In this document: positions 8,276 to 15,763 of the stretch, piece by piece
Numbering within the stretch: the stretch's first letter is position 1
Layout: each line of letters begins with the position of its first letter
Source: an uncultured beta proteobacterium
Lineage (GTDB): Bacteria > Pseudomonadota > Gammaproteobacteria > Burkholderiales > Burkholderiaceae
Assembly: GCA_903826775.1 (NCBI GenBank)
Contig: CAIKFU010000048.1
Span: forward strand, 1-34,474
Direction: 5' to 3'
Length of the DNA: 34,474 nt
Notes under the pieces: model-generated
Told to the model about the DNA's origin: nothing
Seen by the model: only the letters and a program-made list of their open reading frames with translations
Database searches by the model: none
Program-made: the position numbers and the translations under genes

Positions 8276-9200
8276 AGTGGAAATACCTAGCAAACGCATC
8301 TTGGTGGTTGAGGATGAAGAGATTGTGGCGGATTTTATTCGCATCACTTTAACGGAACATCAATACCAGGTGACAAATGCGGTAGATGGGGAATCGGCTT
8401 GGAATATGCTTAACTCAGGAAGTCGATTTGATGCTATTTTGCTTGATCGCGGTTTGCCGGACATGGATGGATTGGTTTTATTAAGTCGCATTAAAGGGCA
8501 TCCGGATCTCCAGAAAATCCCCGTCATTATCCAGACTAGTTACGTTGATCTCAAGAGCGTTTCCGAAGGATTGGCAGCGGGCGCCCATTACTACCTGACC
8601 AAACCGCTGCAAGCAAATTTGATGCTGGCGGTAATTCATGCGGCGATTGCACAGCGCGTGGAATCGGATGTAATGCAAAGGGGGGTTCAGCTGGCAGGAC
8701 GGACATTCGATTTTCTGGATGTTGGTGAGTTTAGTTTTCAAACACTAAAGCAGGCACACGAATTAGCACAGGGATTTGCTAGAATTTGTCCCAATCCTGA
8801 TCGCGCAATGCTAGGTTTAATGGAGCTTCTGGTGAATGCGGTGGAGCATGGAAATTTGGCGTTGAGTTATGCCGATAAGTCCCGCTTGATGTTGGATGAT
8901 CAGTGGGATGAGGAGATTGAACGACGGGCGGTAAATCCTCTATATAGGGATCGGAGGGTAACAGTCAGATTGACTAAAACCCAAGAGGAAATGCATTTTC
9001 TGATTCAGGACGAGGGGTTGGGTTTTGAATGGGATCAATATTTGGAGATTTCTCCCGAGAGATTATTCGACCCCCATGGTCGGGGAATTGCCATGGCGCG
9101 TATAACGAGTTTTGATTCGATTGAGTATCAGGGGAATGGAAATACTGTCAAAGCGACAATTTCATTGCCAAAGCTGAGCATGGACAAAACGACGTATTAG
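8268..9200 (+). CDS. Receiver domain fused to an RsbW-like (GHKL) ATPase
   Basis: 310 aa. An N-terminal receiver (about 10-128, phospho-acceptor Asp60 in LLDRGLPDMDG, Lys in YLTKPL) precedes a GHKL ATPase of the anti-sigma/RsbW type. That domain has the N box ELLVNAVEHGNL, the G1-like DEGLGFEW and the G2-like HGRGIAMARI. It lacks a HisKA domain, so it is not a conventional histidine kinase. Related domains act as Ser/Thr kinases on STAS antagonists, or bind sigma or anti-sigma partners. In HsbR-type proteins the receiver and kinase flank a PP2C phosphatase, which is absent here. The gene starts inside the end of the HD-GYP gene. No STAS or sigma gene is visible nearby, so the partner must lie elsewhere. 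Confidence 0.87.
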   Translation: MSKVEIPSKRILVVEDEEIVADFIRITLTEHQYQVTNAVDGESAWNMLNSGSRFDAILLDRGLPDMDGLVLLSRIKGHPDLQKIPVIIQTSYVDLKSVSEGLAAGAHYYLTKPLQANLMLAVIHAAIAQRVESDVMQRGVQLAGRTFDFLDVGEFSFQTLKQAHELAQGFARICPNPDRAMLGLMELLVNAVEHGNLALSYADKSRLMLDDQWDEEIERRAVNPLYRDRRVTVRLTKTQEEMHFLIQDEGLGFEWDQYLEISPERLFDPHGRGIAMARITSFDSIEYQGNGNTVKATISLPKLSMDKTTY

Positions 9201-9233
9201 TTTCATACTCAAGTCGTGGGTATTAATGAAATC

Positions 9234-9254
9234 AACCCTTTCAAAGGGTTTTAA
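9234..9254 (+). terminator. Probable weak terminator of the phosphorelay operon
   Basis: Stem AACCCT at 9234-9239, loop TTCAA, stem AGGGTT at 9245-9250, then a short T-rich tail. It lies 34 bases after the last gene of the cluster. The stem is short and the T-run broken, so termination may be partial. The rest of the gap to 9430 shows no gene. Confidence 0.45.
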
Positions 9255-9429
9255 TTGTCTACTTAGGTTCGAGTTGAGTCCCCAGAGCTGGGTTATTCCC
9301 AAGGACTGCTTAAGACCTCATATTCGCCTGTGCTAGACATTGTAGTAAATAGCCAATAGCGGTGGTCGGTGAGAAATTGAATTTGCACTATTCGTATGCG
9401 CCATATTCAAACAACGCTATAGTTTCGCA

Positions 9430-10620
9430 ATGAGAAGAATCAAACAAAGAATATTAAGTGCGTGTTGTGGCGCCCATATTCTTCATGATGGCTATACAGA
9501 CTTGCTGTATGTGCTGTTTCCTATTTGGCAGATGTCGTTTGGATTGTCTCTTACCGAAGTGGGGTCCCTCAAGACCCTGTATTCAGGCGCAATGGCCTCT
9601 TTGCAAGTTCCATCAAGCATGCTGTCTGAAAAAATTGGCGAAAAGAAGTTGCTTATTTTTGGAACCCTTATTGCGGCAATAGGATTTCTCTTGTCAGGAT
9701 TAACGGGCGGGTTTATTGGTTTGGCACTTTGCTTGATATTGAGCGGTATTGGGGCGAGTGTTCAACACCCCATTGCCTCATCGCTAACATCCCATACCTT
9801 TGAAGGTCCAGAGTTAAGAGGGGCATTGAGCATATACAACTTTTCTGGCGACATTGGAAAGGTGTTGTTGCCATCCCTTTGTGCAGCGTTATTGGCGATT
9901 TGGGATTGGCATGCGGTAACCAGCCTGATGGGTTTGCTCGGGTTGGTCGCTGTAATCACCTTGACCATCCTGATGCCAAAATCACGCAATGCGCCTATTG
10001 CGAAGACCGAAGAACAATGTAGCAATGGGGGGACGGCGCAAAATAGTAAACAAGGCCAGTTTTTCAATTTGGGATTTGTGTCTTTATCGTCCATTGCCGT
10101 AATCGATAGCGCCACCCGTATGGGTTTCCTAACTCTATTGCCTTTCTTGTTGCTATCTAAGGGCTCAACAGTTTCCCAAGTTGGTTTTGCTTTGAGCTTA
10201 ACTTTTGCTGGAGGTGCTGCAGGGAAGTTTGTGTGCGGGTTTATAGCGGCACGATTTGGTGTGATTAAAACCACCCTGATTACGGAAATTGGAACAGCCA
10301 TGTTGATGGTATTAACTTTGCCGCTGCAAGTAGATGCCATCATGCTTTTGCTCCCGGTAGTGGGCGTCGCGCTAAATGGTACATCCTCTGGTCTTTATGG
10401 AACAGTGCCCGAGCTTGTGCCTTTGCATATGCGCTCTCGAGCATTTGGGGTTTTTTATACCCTAACCATTGGCGCTGGCGCCATTTCACCGCTTGTCTAT
10501 GGCTTTGCGGGAGATAGGCTTGGGGTACCCCAAGCTATTGTTGTCATTGCCGGCACGGTTTTATTGGTGTTACCGATGACGCTGGGGTTAAGAAAGGCTT
10601 TCCGGCGATTGGTAATTTAA
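9430..10620 (+). CDS. MFS transporter, probable drug/metabolite exporter
   Basis: 396 aa with about twelve hydrophobic segments in two halves and a central hydrophilic loop at about residues 190-212, as in the major facilitator superfamily. The start (HILHDGYTDLLYVLFP) and the HPIAS motif in the fourth segment resemble the fosmidomycin-resistance (Fsr) branch, but the match is by eye. It would export a small molecule across the inner membrane by proton antiport. There is no clear Shine-Dalgarno sequence before the ATG. A -10-like TATAGT at 9418-9423 would place the transcript start near the ATG itself. The gene stands alone between the phosphorelay operon and an outer-membrane protein gene; no regulator is adjacent. 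Confidence 0.85.
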   Translation: MRRIKQRILSACCGAHILHDGYTDLLYVLFPIWQMSFGLSLTEVGSLKTLYSGAMASLQVPSSMLSEKIGEKKLLIFGTLIAAIGFLLSGLTGGFIGLALCLILSGIGASVQHPIASSLTSHTFEGPELRGALSIYNFSGDIGKVLLPSLCAALLAIWDWHAVTSLMGLLGLVAVITLTILMPKSRNAPIAKTEEQCSNGGTAQNSKQGQFFNLGFVSLSSIAVIDSATRMGFLTLLPFLLLSKGSTVSQVGFALSLTFAGGAAGKFVCGFIAARFGVIKTTLITEIGTAMLMVLTLPLQVDAIMLLLPVVGVALNGTSSGLYGTVPELVPLHMRSRAFGVFYTLTIGAGAISPLVYGFAGDRLGVPQAIVVIAGTVLLVLPMTLGLRKAFRRLVI

Positions 10621-10876
10621 GAAGGGTATGAAGGGCTCCCTAGGGTCGAAAAATGCCTGCGAGCTTGGTTGGAGCTAATGGCAGATCAGCATCTCGTAAG
10701 CACCTGAAAAGGCAATTCAAGTATAGAGATCCTGTTTGACCAAACGCAGGCGTACTCTTGGGATCCAATAAGCCTAAAATGTTAGAAAAACCGATTAACA
10801 AAGTTATGTTTGTCTCTAGGCGTAAGGCGTGCCGTGAAATTTCATTTCATGCTTTTTATTCGACTCTAACTACTCA

Positions 10877-12085
10877 ATGCGGACGATGCTGAGGCGATAT
10901 AGCTCTTGGAATGCACAAACCCTAATATTCATTATTAGCATTTGGATGATGGGTTGCGCCCTTGCAGCCGATTCAGAAACCGCCACCAAGTCACAAGGCG
11001 TAAGCAATGATTCAACTTCATTCTCGGCATTTGACCCCATTTCCCAATCGAAGGAGAATCGACGCTGGACCCTATCAATTGAAGCCATCGCATTAAAACG
11101 CTCGAATTCCAGTGTGAGCCAACCATTGGTTAGTAGCTTGCCCGGGAATTCAACCACCTTCGTGGGAACCGCATCAAATCCTGGGGTTGAAGTCTTTAAC
11201 AGCAATCAATTTGATCAAGGTATTGGTGTTGGTCCAAAATTGACCTTGAACTACCTTGATGATTCTGGTTATGGCTTGGAGTTGTTGTATTTCAACGTCC
11301 TGAATCTAACCGCGACTAAGACCATTGGTCCTGAAAACTCTCCCAATTGGTATGTAATGCGGGCTCCAGGGGCATTTCCTGCTTTCTGGCAAACTCAGGA
11401 TTTCCCCTATCAAGGCATGACATGGGGATCAACCACGAATCTCTATAGCGCTGAAGTCAACGCCAAATCGCAAGTCTCGAAAAGCTTTGGTTTATTGGTG
11501 GGGTTTCGTTGGATTCAGTTAAATGACAGCCTGGTGGGGTCCCTCACTCCTGGCGATCAAAATGTGCCGACATGGAAAACGTCGGGGGCCTGCGGCCTGG
11601 ATCCCACTTTGACGGCAATTAATAATGCCTGCGGAGCGGGTCCACCTGCAGGCGGCTACCCACCATTTTGGACAACGAACACGTCAAACAAATTGCTTGG
11701 CTTACAGGCTGGCGCCGAAGGTACGCTACTGGAAAGTGGAAAATTCTCTGTAGGCGGAATGCTCAAGGCGGGTGTCTACAATAATCGCGCAACGCAAACT
11801 GACTGGGTCAGCATGTCAAAAGTGGTGTATTCATCGAGCGCAACTACGAATCGGGCAGCATGGGTGGGAGACGCAATGATCCAACTAAAATACCTGATTA
11901 CCAATGGCCTTTCGATCAAGGTGGGTTATGAATTGCTTTGGTTGAATAAAGTTGCTTTAGCCCCAGGGCAAATTTCCCAAACGTATTCCGGCCAAAACCC
12001 AACTAGTGTGACGGCAACTGGTGTGAATACGGGTTCAAGCGTACTCTTTCAAGGAGGGACCGTGGGATTGGAATATGCTTTTTAA
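10877..12085 (+). CDS. Outer-membrane beta-barrel protein (BBP7-like)
   Basis: 402 aa with a signal peptide (hydrophobic core about 16-28, likely cut after CALA). Alternating hydrophobic and polar strands run throughout, and the chain ends in Phe (GLEYAF), typical of proteins folded by the BAM machinery. The phrases SIEAIALKRS near the start and GFRWIQLNDSL in the middle recall the BBP7 beta-barrel family. It contains one Cys pair in a loop (about residues 238-252). A function beyond an outer-membrane barrel, possibly a porin, cannot be given. The preceding 256-base gap (10621-10876) holds a short palindrome TGAAATTTCA at 10835-10844 but no gene. Two ATGs lie close together (10877 and 10886); the first is used. 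Confidence 0.78.
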   Translation: MRTMLRRYSSWNAQTLIFIISIWMMGCALAADSETATKSQGVSNDSTSFSAFDPISQSKENRRWTLSIEAIALKRSNSSVSQPLVSSLPGNSTTFVGTASNPGVEVFNSNQFDQGIGVGPKLTLNYLDDSGYGLELLYFNVLNLTATKTIGPENSPNWYVMRAPGAFPAFWQTQDFPYQGMTWGSTTNLYSAEVNAKSQVSKSFGLLVGFRWIQLNDSLVGSLTPGDQNVPTWKTSGACGLDPTLTAINNACGAGPPAGGYPPFWTTNTSNKLLGLQAGAEGTLLESGKFSVGGMLKAGVYNNRATQTDWVSMSKVVYSSSATTNRAAWVGDAMIQLKYLITNGLSIKVGYELLWLNKVALAPGQISQTYSGQNPTSVTATGVNTGSSVLFQGGTVGLEYAF

Positions 12086-12128
12086 ACACTAGTGGTTTTG
12101 GCGCCCGAGCGGGAGTGATGGTTGTGTT

Positions 12129-12500
12129 TTACTGACGCGGTTCGGTCCATTGGTAAACTTTTCCTTGGTAAAAATTAACTCTTCCATCATTGCGGTAATG
12201 CCATATGGAAAAGGAGCCTCGGTCTACCCGATGTGGCTCCCCCAGTATTTTTTGCACATCGGTGGGGCTCATTTCTTTAGCGAGTTTTCTCCAGTTGGCG
12301 ATGGAGTTCCACCCGTCGCCCGATGTTGCGGGTTTCTGGGCATTGCTCGGATTGCTCAGCAAGGACTCCAGTTTCGTGACCCGAAGCTTTGTCTCCTGGA
12401 GTTCTTTTTCCAATTGGTCAATGCGATTGCTGTCCTGCGCTTGCGCATCCAAGGCGATTGCGAACGATAGGCATCCAATCAAGAGAATTGTTTTCAGCAT
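12129..12500 (-). CDS. Small exported protein with coiled coil and BamE/SmpA-like C-terminus
   Basis: 123 aa. A signal peptide (cut near DAQAQ) is followed by a short heptad-rich helix (about 28-47, beginning IDQLEKELQE) and then a compact domain. The motif MSPTDVQKILGEPHRVDRG, with a following WHYRNDGRVNFYQGKV, resembles BamE/OmlA-type folds, in which a short helix precedes 'GxP' and a small beta-sheet. It lacks a lipobox, so it is probably periplasmic rather than a lipoprotein. GAGGGA just upstream of the ATG supports the start. The gene lies 37 bases downstream of the Rap1a-like gene on the same strand and may be co-transcribed. Its role is unknown. Confidence 0.72.
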   Translation of the reverse strand: MLKTILLIGCLSFAIALDAQAQDSNRIDQLEKELQETKLRVTKLESLLSNPSNAQKPATSGDGWNSIANWRKLAKEMSPTDVQKILGEPHRVDRGSFSIWHYRNDGRVNFYQGKVYQWTEPRQ

Positions 12501-12537
12501 GGCTTCCCTCTCGCGCCTACCGACACAGAATCGGACG

Positions 12538-12918
12538 TCAGTTGCCAGGACGACAAGGGAACAGGTTTACCAATAAGGCCCCGATAGCCCCAGACGCCTC
12601 CAATTTTGCATCGTTTGGATACACCGTCAAGAGTTCACCCATCCTCTTTTTGATGGCCGACTCTAAAGCCGGGGATGAGGTGCCATCCGGAATGCATGTT
12701 CGACCGCCTTTTGTTTTGCCATCGGCCATGTCCATGCCTAAAGCGATTCCTTGACTAACGCCAAAAATGTAAAAGCGGCAGACGGTTTGGGTTTGTTTGC
12801 CAGGGTCTTGGCATACTTGCCGAAGGTCGCCAAGTGTAAAGTCGCCATCCGCTGCAGATGCGTTTGCCGATAGGCACTGCAAACACAGGCAGAGTAAAGT
12901 TGCGGAAATGGCTTTCAT
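12538..12918 (-). CDS. Rap1a/Tai-family small exported protein
   Basis: 126 aa with a signal peptide (cut near ANASA). The mature part shows the Rap1a/Tai pattern: LGDLRQVCQ, then a second Cys before RFYIFGVSQGIALG, then CIPDG, and a C-terminal helix ending LVNLFPC. The four cysteines probably form two disulfides in the periplasm. Founding members are immunity proteins against type VI peptidoglycan amidase effectors, but many relatives stand alone with no known toxin. No effector or type VI gene is in this window, so immunity is only a possibility. It probably forms a pair with the BamE-like gene downstream. Confidence 0.75.
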   Translation of the reverse strand: MKAISATLLCLCLQCLSANASAADGDFTLGDLRQVCQDPGKQTQTVCRFYIFGVSQGIALGMDMADGKTKGGRTCIPDGTSSPALESAIKKRMGELLTVYPNDAKLEASGAIGALLVNLFPCRPGN

Positions 12919-13025
12919 GGTTGTAGTTCCTTAATTGTTGAGGCTAGAAATAGGTATTTCGTAGTGAGCATTCCAATCATAATCAAAATACTGATGGGAA
13001 CAATCGAGCTTGCTTGGCAAAACCA

Positions 13026-13439
13026 TTACCTTCTGGCGCAGAACCGGTTTATGAATGCCATCTGGAGTGTTTTATCCAGAATGGGTTTCCAAACCAATTC
13101 TTTTTGTGAATACAAGGTCTTTCCCCCTTGTGCATCCCGATCCTTAAAGAGGTCTGCATCGCCAATAGCAAACTCCTGGTCTTCGCAACTGAACAATTGC
13201 GTTTCAGACTTGGATTGATACTCCACTTTTCGTTTATTCAATTCGATGGTTTGGGCGTTCCTGTAATTGGTAAAGACCATTACCGAAATGTGGAACTCAT
13301 CCACCCGTTTAATGCTGGTGGTTGAAAAGGTTATCGACGCATCTTTATGGATGGGATCAGCGAAATCAATCCACTCTGATAGGGCATTGGTGGATACCAA
13401 AAAAAGGCAGGGCAGCAGTAGGTATTTTATATAAGCCAT
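13026..13439 (-). CDS. Surface-adhesin-E-like exported protein
   Basis: About 137 aa from ATG 13439. The open frame extends 20 codons upstream, but those residues are charged and would sit in front of the signal peptide, so the inner ATG is preferred. The signal peptide ends near TNALS, followed by EWIDF. A beta-rich domain then shows the pattern of the Haemophilus protein E (Adhesin_E) family: S/T-rich strand, NYRNAQTIE, KVEYQSK, a central Cys, and a terminal W...FINRFC. Two mature Cys could form a disulfide. Its relative at 30677-31090 shares length and layout. No ribosome site is evident. Function is unknown; adhesion is only the founding member's role. Confidence 0.68.
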   Translation of the reverse strand: MAYIKYLLLPCLFLVSTNALSEWIDFADPIHKDASITFSTTSIKRVDEFHISVMVFTNYRNAQTIELNKRKVEYQSKSETQLFSCEDQEFAIGDADLFKDRDAQGGKTLYSQKELVWKPILDKTLQMAFINRFCARR

Positions 13440-13570
13440 TTGGTGATGATAATCATTCGGACGCTTGTACTGACCGATTTCTGAAATCTTTGAGGGCAAG
13501 GGATTCGTAGCGATGGGTGGAGGGCGAATGCACGGGGCGGTTAATTAAGGAGGGCTTAAAAGGAATGAAT

Positions 13571-13617
13571 ATGCATTCTTGCATGGGATGCACGATAATG
13601 CATTCGTTCATTGCATT
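13571..13617. repeat. Cluster of TGCAT/ATGCA motifs
   Basis: Five copies of TGCAT or its complement fall in 47 bases (13572, 13580, 13588, 13599, 13612). They form nested inverted pairs such as TGCAT-GGG-ATGCA at 13580-13592 and AATGCA...TGCATT at 13597-13617. They lie in the 271-base gap between the divergent genes at 13439 and 13711, where no convincing gene is seen. They could be an operator region for either gene. Confidence 0.35.
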
Positions 13618-13710
13618 TATGGGCCTACAGGCTTTACGTTTTTTAGGAAACTCCAGATTGGGTAATACCTATCTCCTCAAATTAATATTCATAACCGAAG
13701 CCATAGTTTT

Positions 13711-14895
13711 TTGAAGTTCATCTACTCTTTACGCCTCTGTGGGGCATTAATCACTTTCTTCATAAGTGCATTTAGTCTCGCTGGCGAAGTAGAGGAGACA
13801 ACGGAGCCTTTGGGTTTTAATATGGATAATTCGTTGTCTTTCACAGGCAAAAGCCCTTCTGCTAATTTAGGTAGTCTTGGACAATGGAGCGTGTCTTCTG
13901 TAGTTACGGCCATTGGATTTAAGCAAACCAATCCCGTAAGCGATGGTATGGATTTTGGAAACGCCCAATTCTTGATCCAAAAAAATGAAGGCATGCTTCA
14001 ATTTTTTATTCAAACCGGCCTGTATTCTGTCCCGGTACTAGGAAAAAATTACACTCGTAGCCTAAGCGAGGCTGTGAATACCTATGGTTACATTCCTCAG
14101 GCATATGCCACTTATGTGCATGACCAAAACTGGTCTATTTCCGCTGGAAAGCTGCCCGCCATGGGCGGATACGAATCGACCTTCACTTATCAGAACTTAA
14201 ATATCCAAAGGGGCTTGCTATGGGATCAAACCAGTTCCGTATCGTATGGAACGCAGGTTAATTATTCCAAAGACAGTTTGACTCTAGCCCTGACATGGAA
14301 TGATGGATACTACTCAAACAAATTCAATTGGGTCGGCGGTTCGGCATCCTATCAATTGGATAAAAAGCAAAATATTGGATTTAGCTGGGTTGGATCAACC
14401 AGCGGGAATTCGCAGACCACGGCCAATACCCCTATCTTGCAAAACAATTCGCAGATTCTGAATGCTTTATACAGCTATAGTTCGGATAAGTGGTACTTTG
14501 CACCGTATTTGCAAATGACGATCATCCCGGTGAACGGGGCGATTGGAATTACTTCTGAATATAAAACGTATGGCGCTGCTATTTTGGCGAGCTATCGATT
14601 TGCTGGTTATGAATCAGAGGGTTTTGGCCATGCCAAGGCGAGCTTGCCGGTTCGGTTGGAATATATCGCCGAGAGGGGTGGGGTGTATGGCTCTTCCCAA
14701 TCCATGCTGTATGGGCCCGATAGTTCGGCGATTTCCATCACAATAACCCCCACCATTCAATACGATCAATACTTCGCGCGCGCGGAAGGTTCCGTGGTTC
14801 GAATTAATAATCCCGAGCCTGGGTTGGGTTTTGGTTCCAGCGATTCAAAAAGGTCTCAGTTTCGTTTGATGTTGGAAGTCGGCCTTCTTTATTAG
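13711..14895 (+). CDS. Outer-membrane beta-barrel porin (BBP2/OmpL-like)
   Basis: 394 aa, with an unusual TTG start at 13711. No in-frame ATG lies nearby, and starting here retains a proper signal peptide (cut near SLAGE). The mature protein is made of amphipathic strands and carries the putative beta-barrel porin-2 layout: early NTYGYIPQAY and the strand SAGKLPAMGGYESTF, then NIQRGLLW and SYGTQVNYS. It ends in Tyr (EVGLLY), fitting an outer-membrane barrel. It should form a diffusion channel, but the substrate cannot be read. The upstream gap holds the TGCAT cluster. Confidence 0.8.
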   Translation: MKFIYSLRLCGALITFFISAFSLAGEVEETTEPLGFNMDNSLSFTGKSPSANLGSLGQWSVSSVVTAIGFKQTNPVSDGMDFGNAQFLIQKNEGMLQFFIQTGLYSVPVLGKNYTRSLSEAVNTYGYIPQAYATYVHDQNWSISAGKLPAMGGYESTFTYQNLNIQRGLLWDQTSSVSYGTQVNYSKDSLTLALTWNDGYYSNKFNWVGGSASYQLDKKQNIGFSWVGSTSGNSQTTANTPILQNNSQILNALYSYSSDKWYFAPYLQMTIIPVNGAIGITSEYKTYGAAILASYRFAGYESEGFGHAKASLPVRLEYIAERGGVYGSSQSMLYGPDSSAISITITPTIQYDQYFARAEGSVVRINNPEPGLGFGSSDSKRSQFRLMLEVGLLY

Positions 14896-14949
14896 TCTAG
14901 TAGTATGGGTGCTTATTGTCGCGATATGGATTAGTGATAAAGGTCTTTT

Positions 14950-15738
14950 ATGAACTATAACTTTTTAGAACTTCCGAACTGGTTGGTTTTCATTCTCTTC
15001 CCAGTTATTTCTTGGGTCGTCTTGATGCTCGTTACCCTTCTGCTTCGAAAAGTCTCCCATCGATGTGGATTCAACGACTCGGACTCAGATGTGATTGATA
15101 CCGCAACACAAAATGCCATGTCAGGGGTGTATGTTGTTTTGGGGTTTGTTTTGGTTTTGGTAATGACCACATCAAACGAGGTGGACAGTAATATCGCAAA
15201 AGAGGCAAGTCAGATCGAAAGCCTGGATCGACTGCTGGTGATGGAGGGTTCCCCGCCCGCTCTATTAGCTCGACAATCTCTTCTAGTTTATGCCAAGTCC
15301 ATTGTGCGTGATGAATGGGAATCCCTTGCCGGGGGTACGGGAAGCAGGCAGACAAGGGCATATGCCAATGGGCTATTTAAAGACATTGAGGGGATAAAAC
15401 CCAATACTAGTCGACAAGTGATTTTGTATGCAGAGATTATTAAAAGAAATGATGAAATTGAGCAATCCAGAAATCTGCGAACTCTCAGTTCAAAAAGTAG
15501 ACTTCCCAACCTGTTTTGGGGAGTTAGTTTTTTCTCGCTGCTGGGCGTTATTGTGATCGCCGCGATGCGGTTGAGGCAACCAACAACCATTAGCATCATT
15601 GCCCTTGGCGTTCAAGTTGGTATGGTGGCATTGTTATTTACAGCCGTGATGATTTTGGACTTGCCGTTTTTGGGGCAGACAAAGGCCTCCTCAGAGCCTA
15701 TCAGCAAGACAATACAGGTTATCGAAGCGCGGAACTAG
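14950..15738 (+). CDS. DUF4239 (bestrophin-like) membrane protein
   Basis: 262 aa. Four hydrophobic segments (about 10-32, 56-74, 188-208 and 215-238) are arranged as two pairs around a soluble helical middle region. Length, arrangement and the start of the soluble part (EVDSNIAKEASQIESL) fit the DUF4239 family, which has remote similarity to bestrophin channels. No biochemical role is established for the bacterial family. The ATG at 14950 follows an AAAGG at good spacing. It lies 54 bases after the porin gene and is probably co-transcribed with it. It converges on the TAXI gene with a 25-base gap and no obvious terminator. Confidence 0.72.
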   Translation: MNYNFLELPNWLVFILFPVISWVVLMLVTLLLRKVSHRCGFNDSDSDVIDTATQNAMSGVYVVLGFVLVLVMTTSNEVDSNIAKEASQIESLDRLLVMEGSPPALLARQSLLVYAKSIVRDEWESLAGGTGSRQTRAYANGLFKDIEGIKPNTSRQVILYAEIIKRNDEIEQSRNLRTLSSKSRLPNLFWGVSFFSLLGVIVIAAMRLRQPTTISIIALGVQVGMVALLFTAVMILDLPFLGQTKASSEPISKTIQVIEARN

Positions 15739-15763
15739 AGACAATATCTTTGTTTGCTGACCA

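Noticed and set aside
9281..9292. Hairpin CCCAG-AG-CTGGG downstream of the phosphorelay operon
   Set aside because: The loop is only two bases and no T-run follows, so it would not make a normal terminator; the stem at 9234-9250 is a better candidate.
10835..10844. Palindrome TGAAATTTCA upstream of the BBP7-like gene
   Set aside because: A 10-base AT-rich palindrome is expected by chance at this scale, and no promoter could be aligned to it.
13517..13714. Small plus-strand open frame rich in Met, His and Cys
   Set aside because: It covers the TGCAT cluster, which explains its Met-His repeats; it has no family resemblance and its end overlaps the start of the porin gene.
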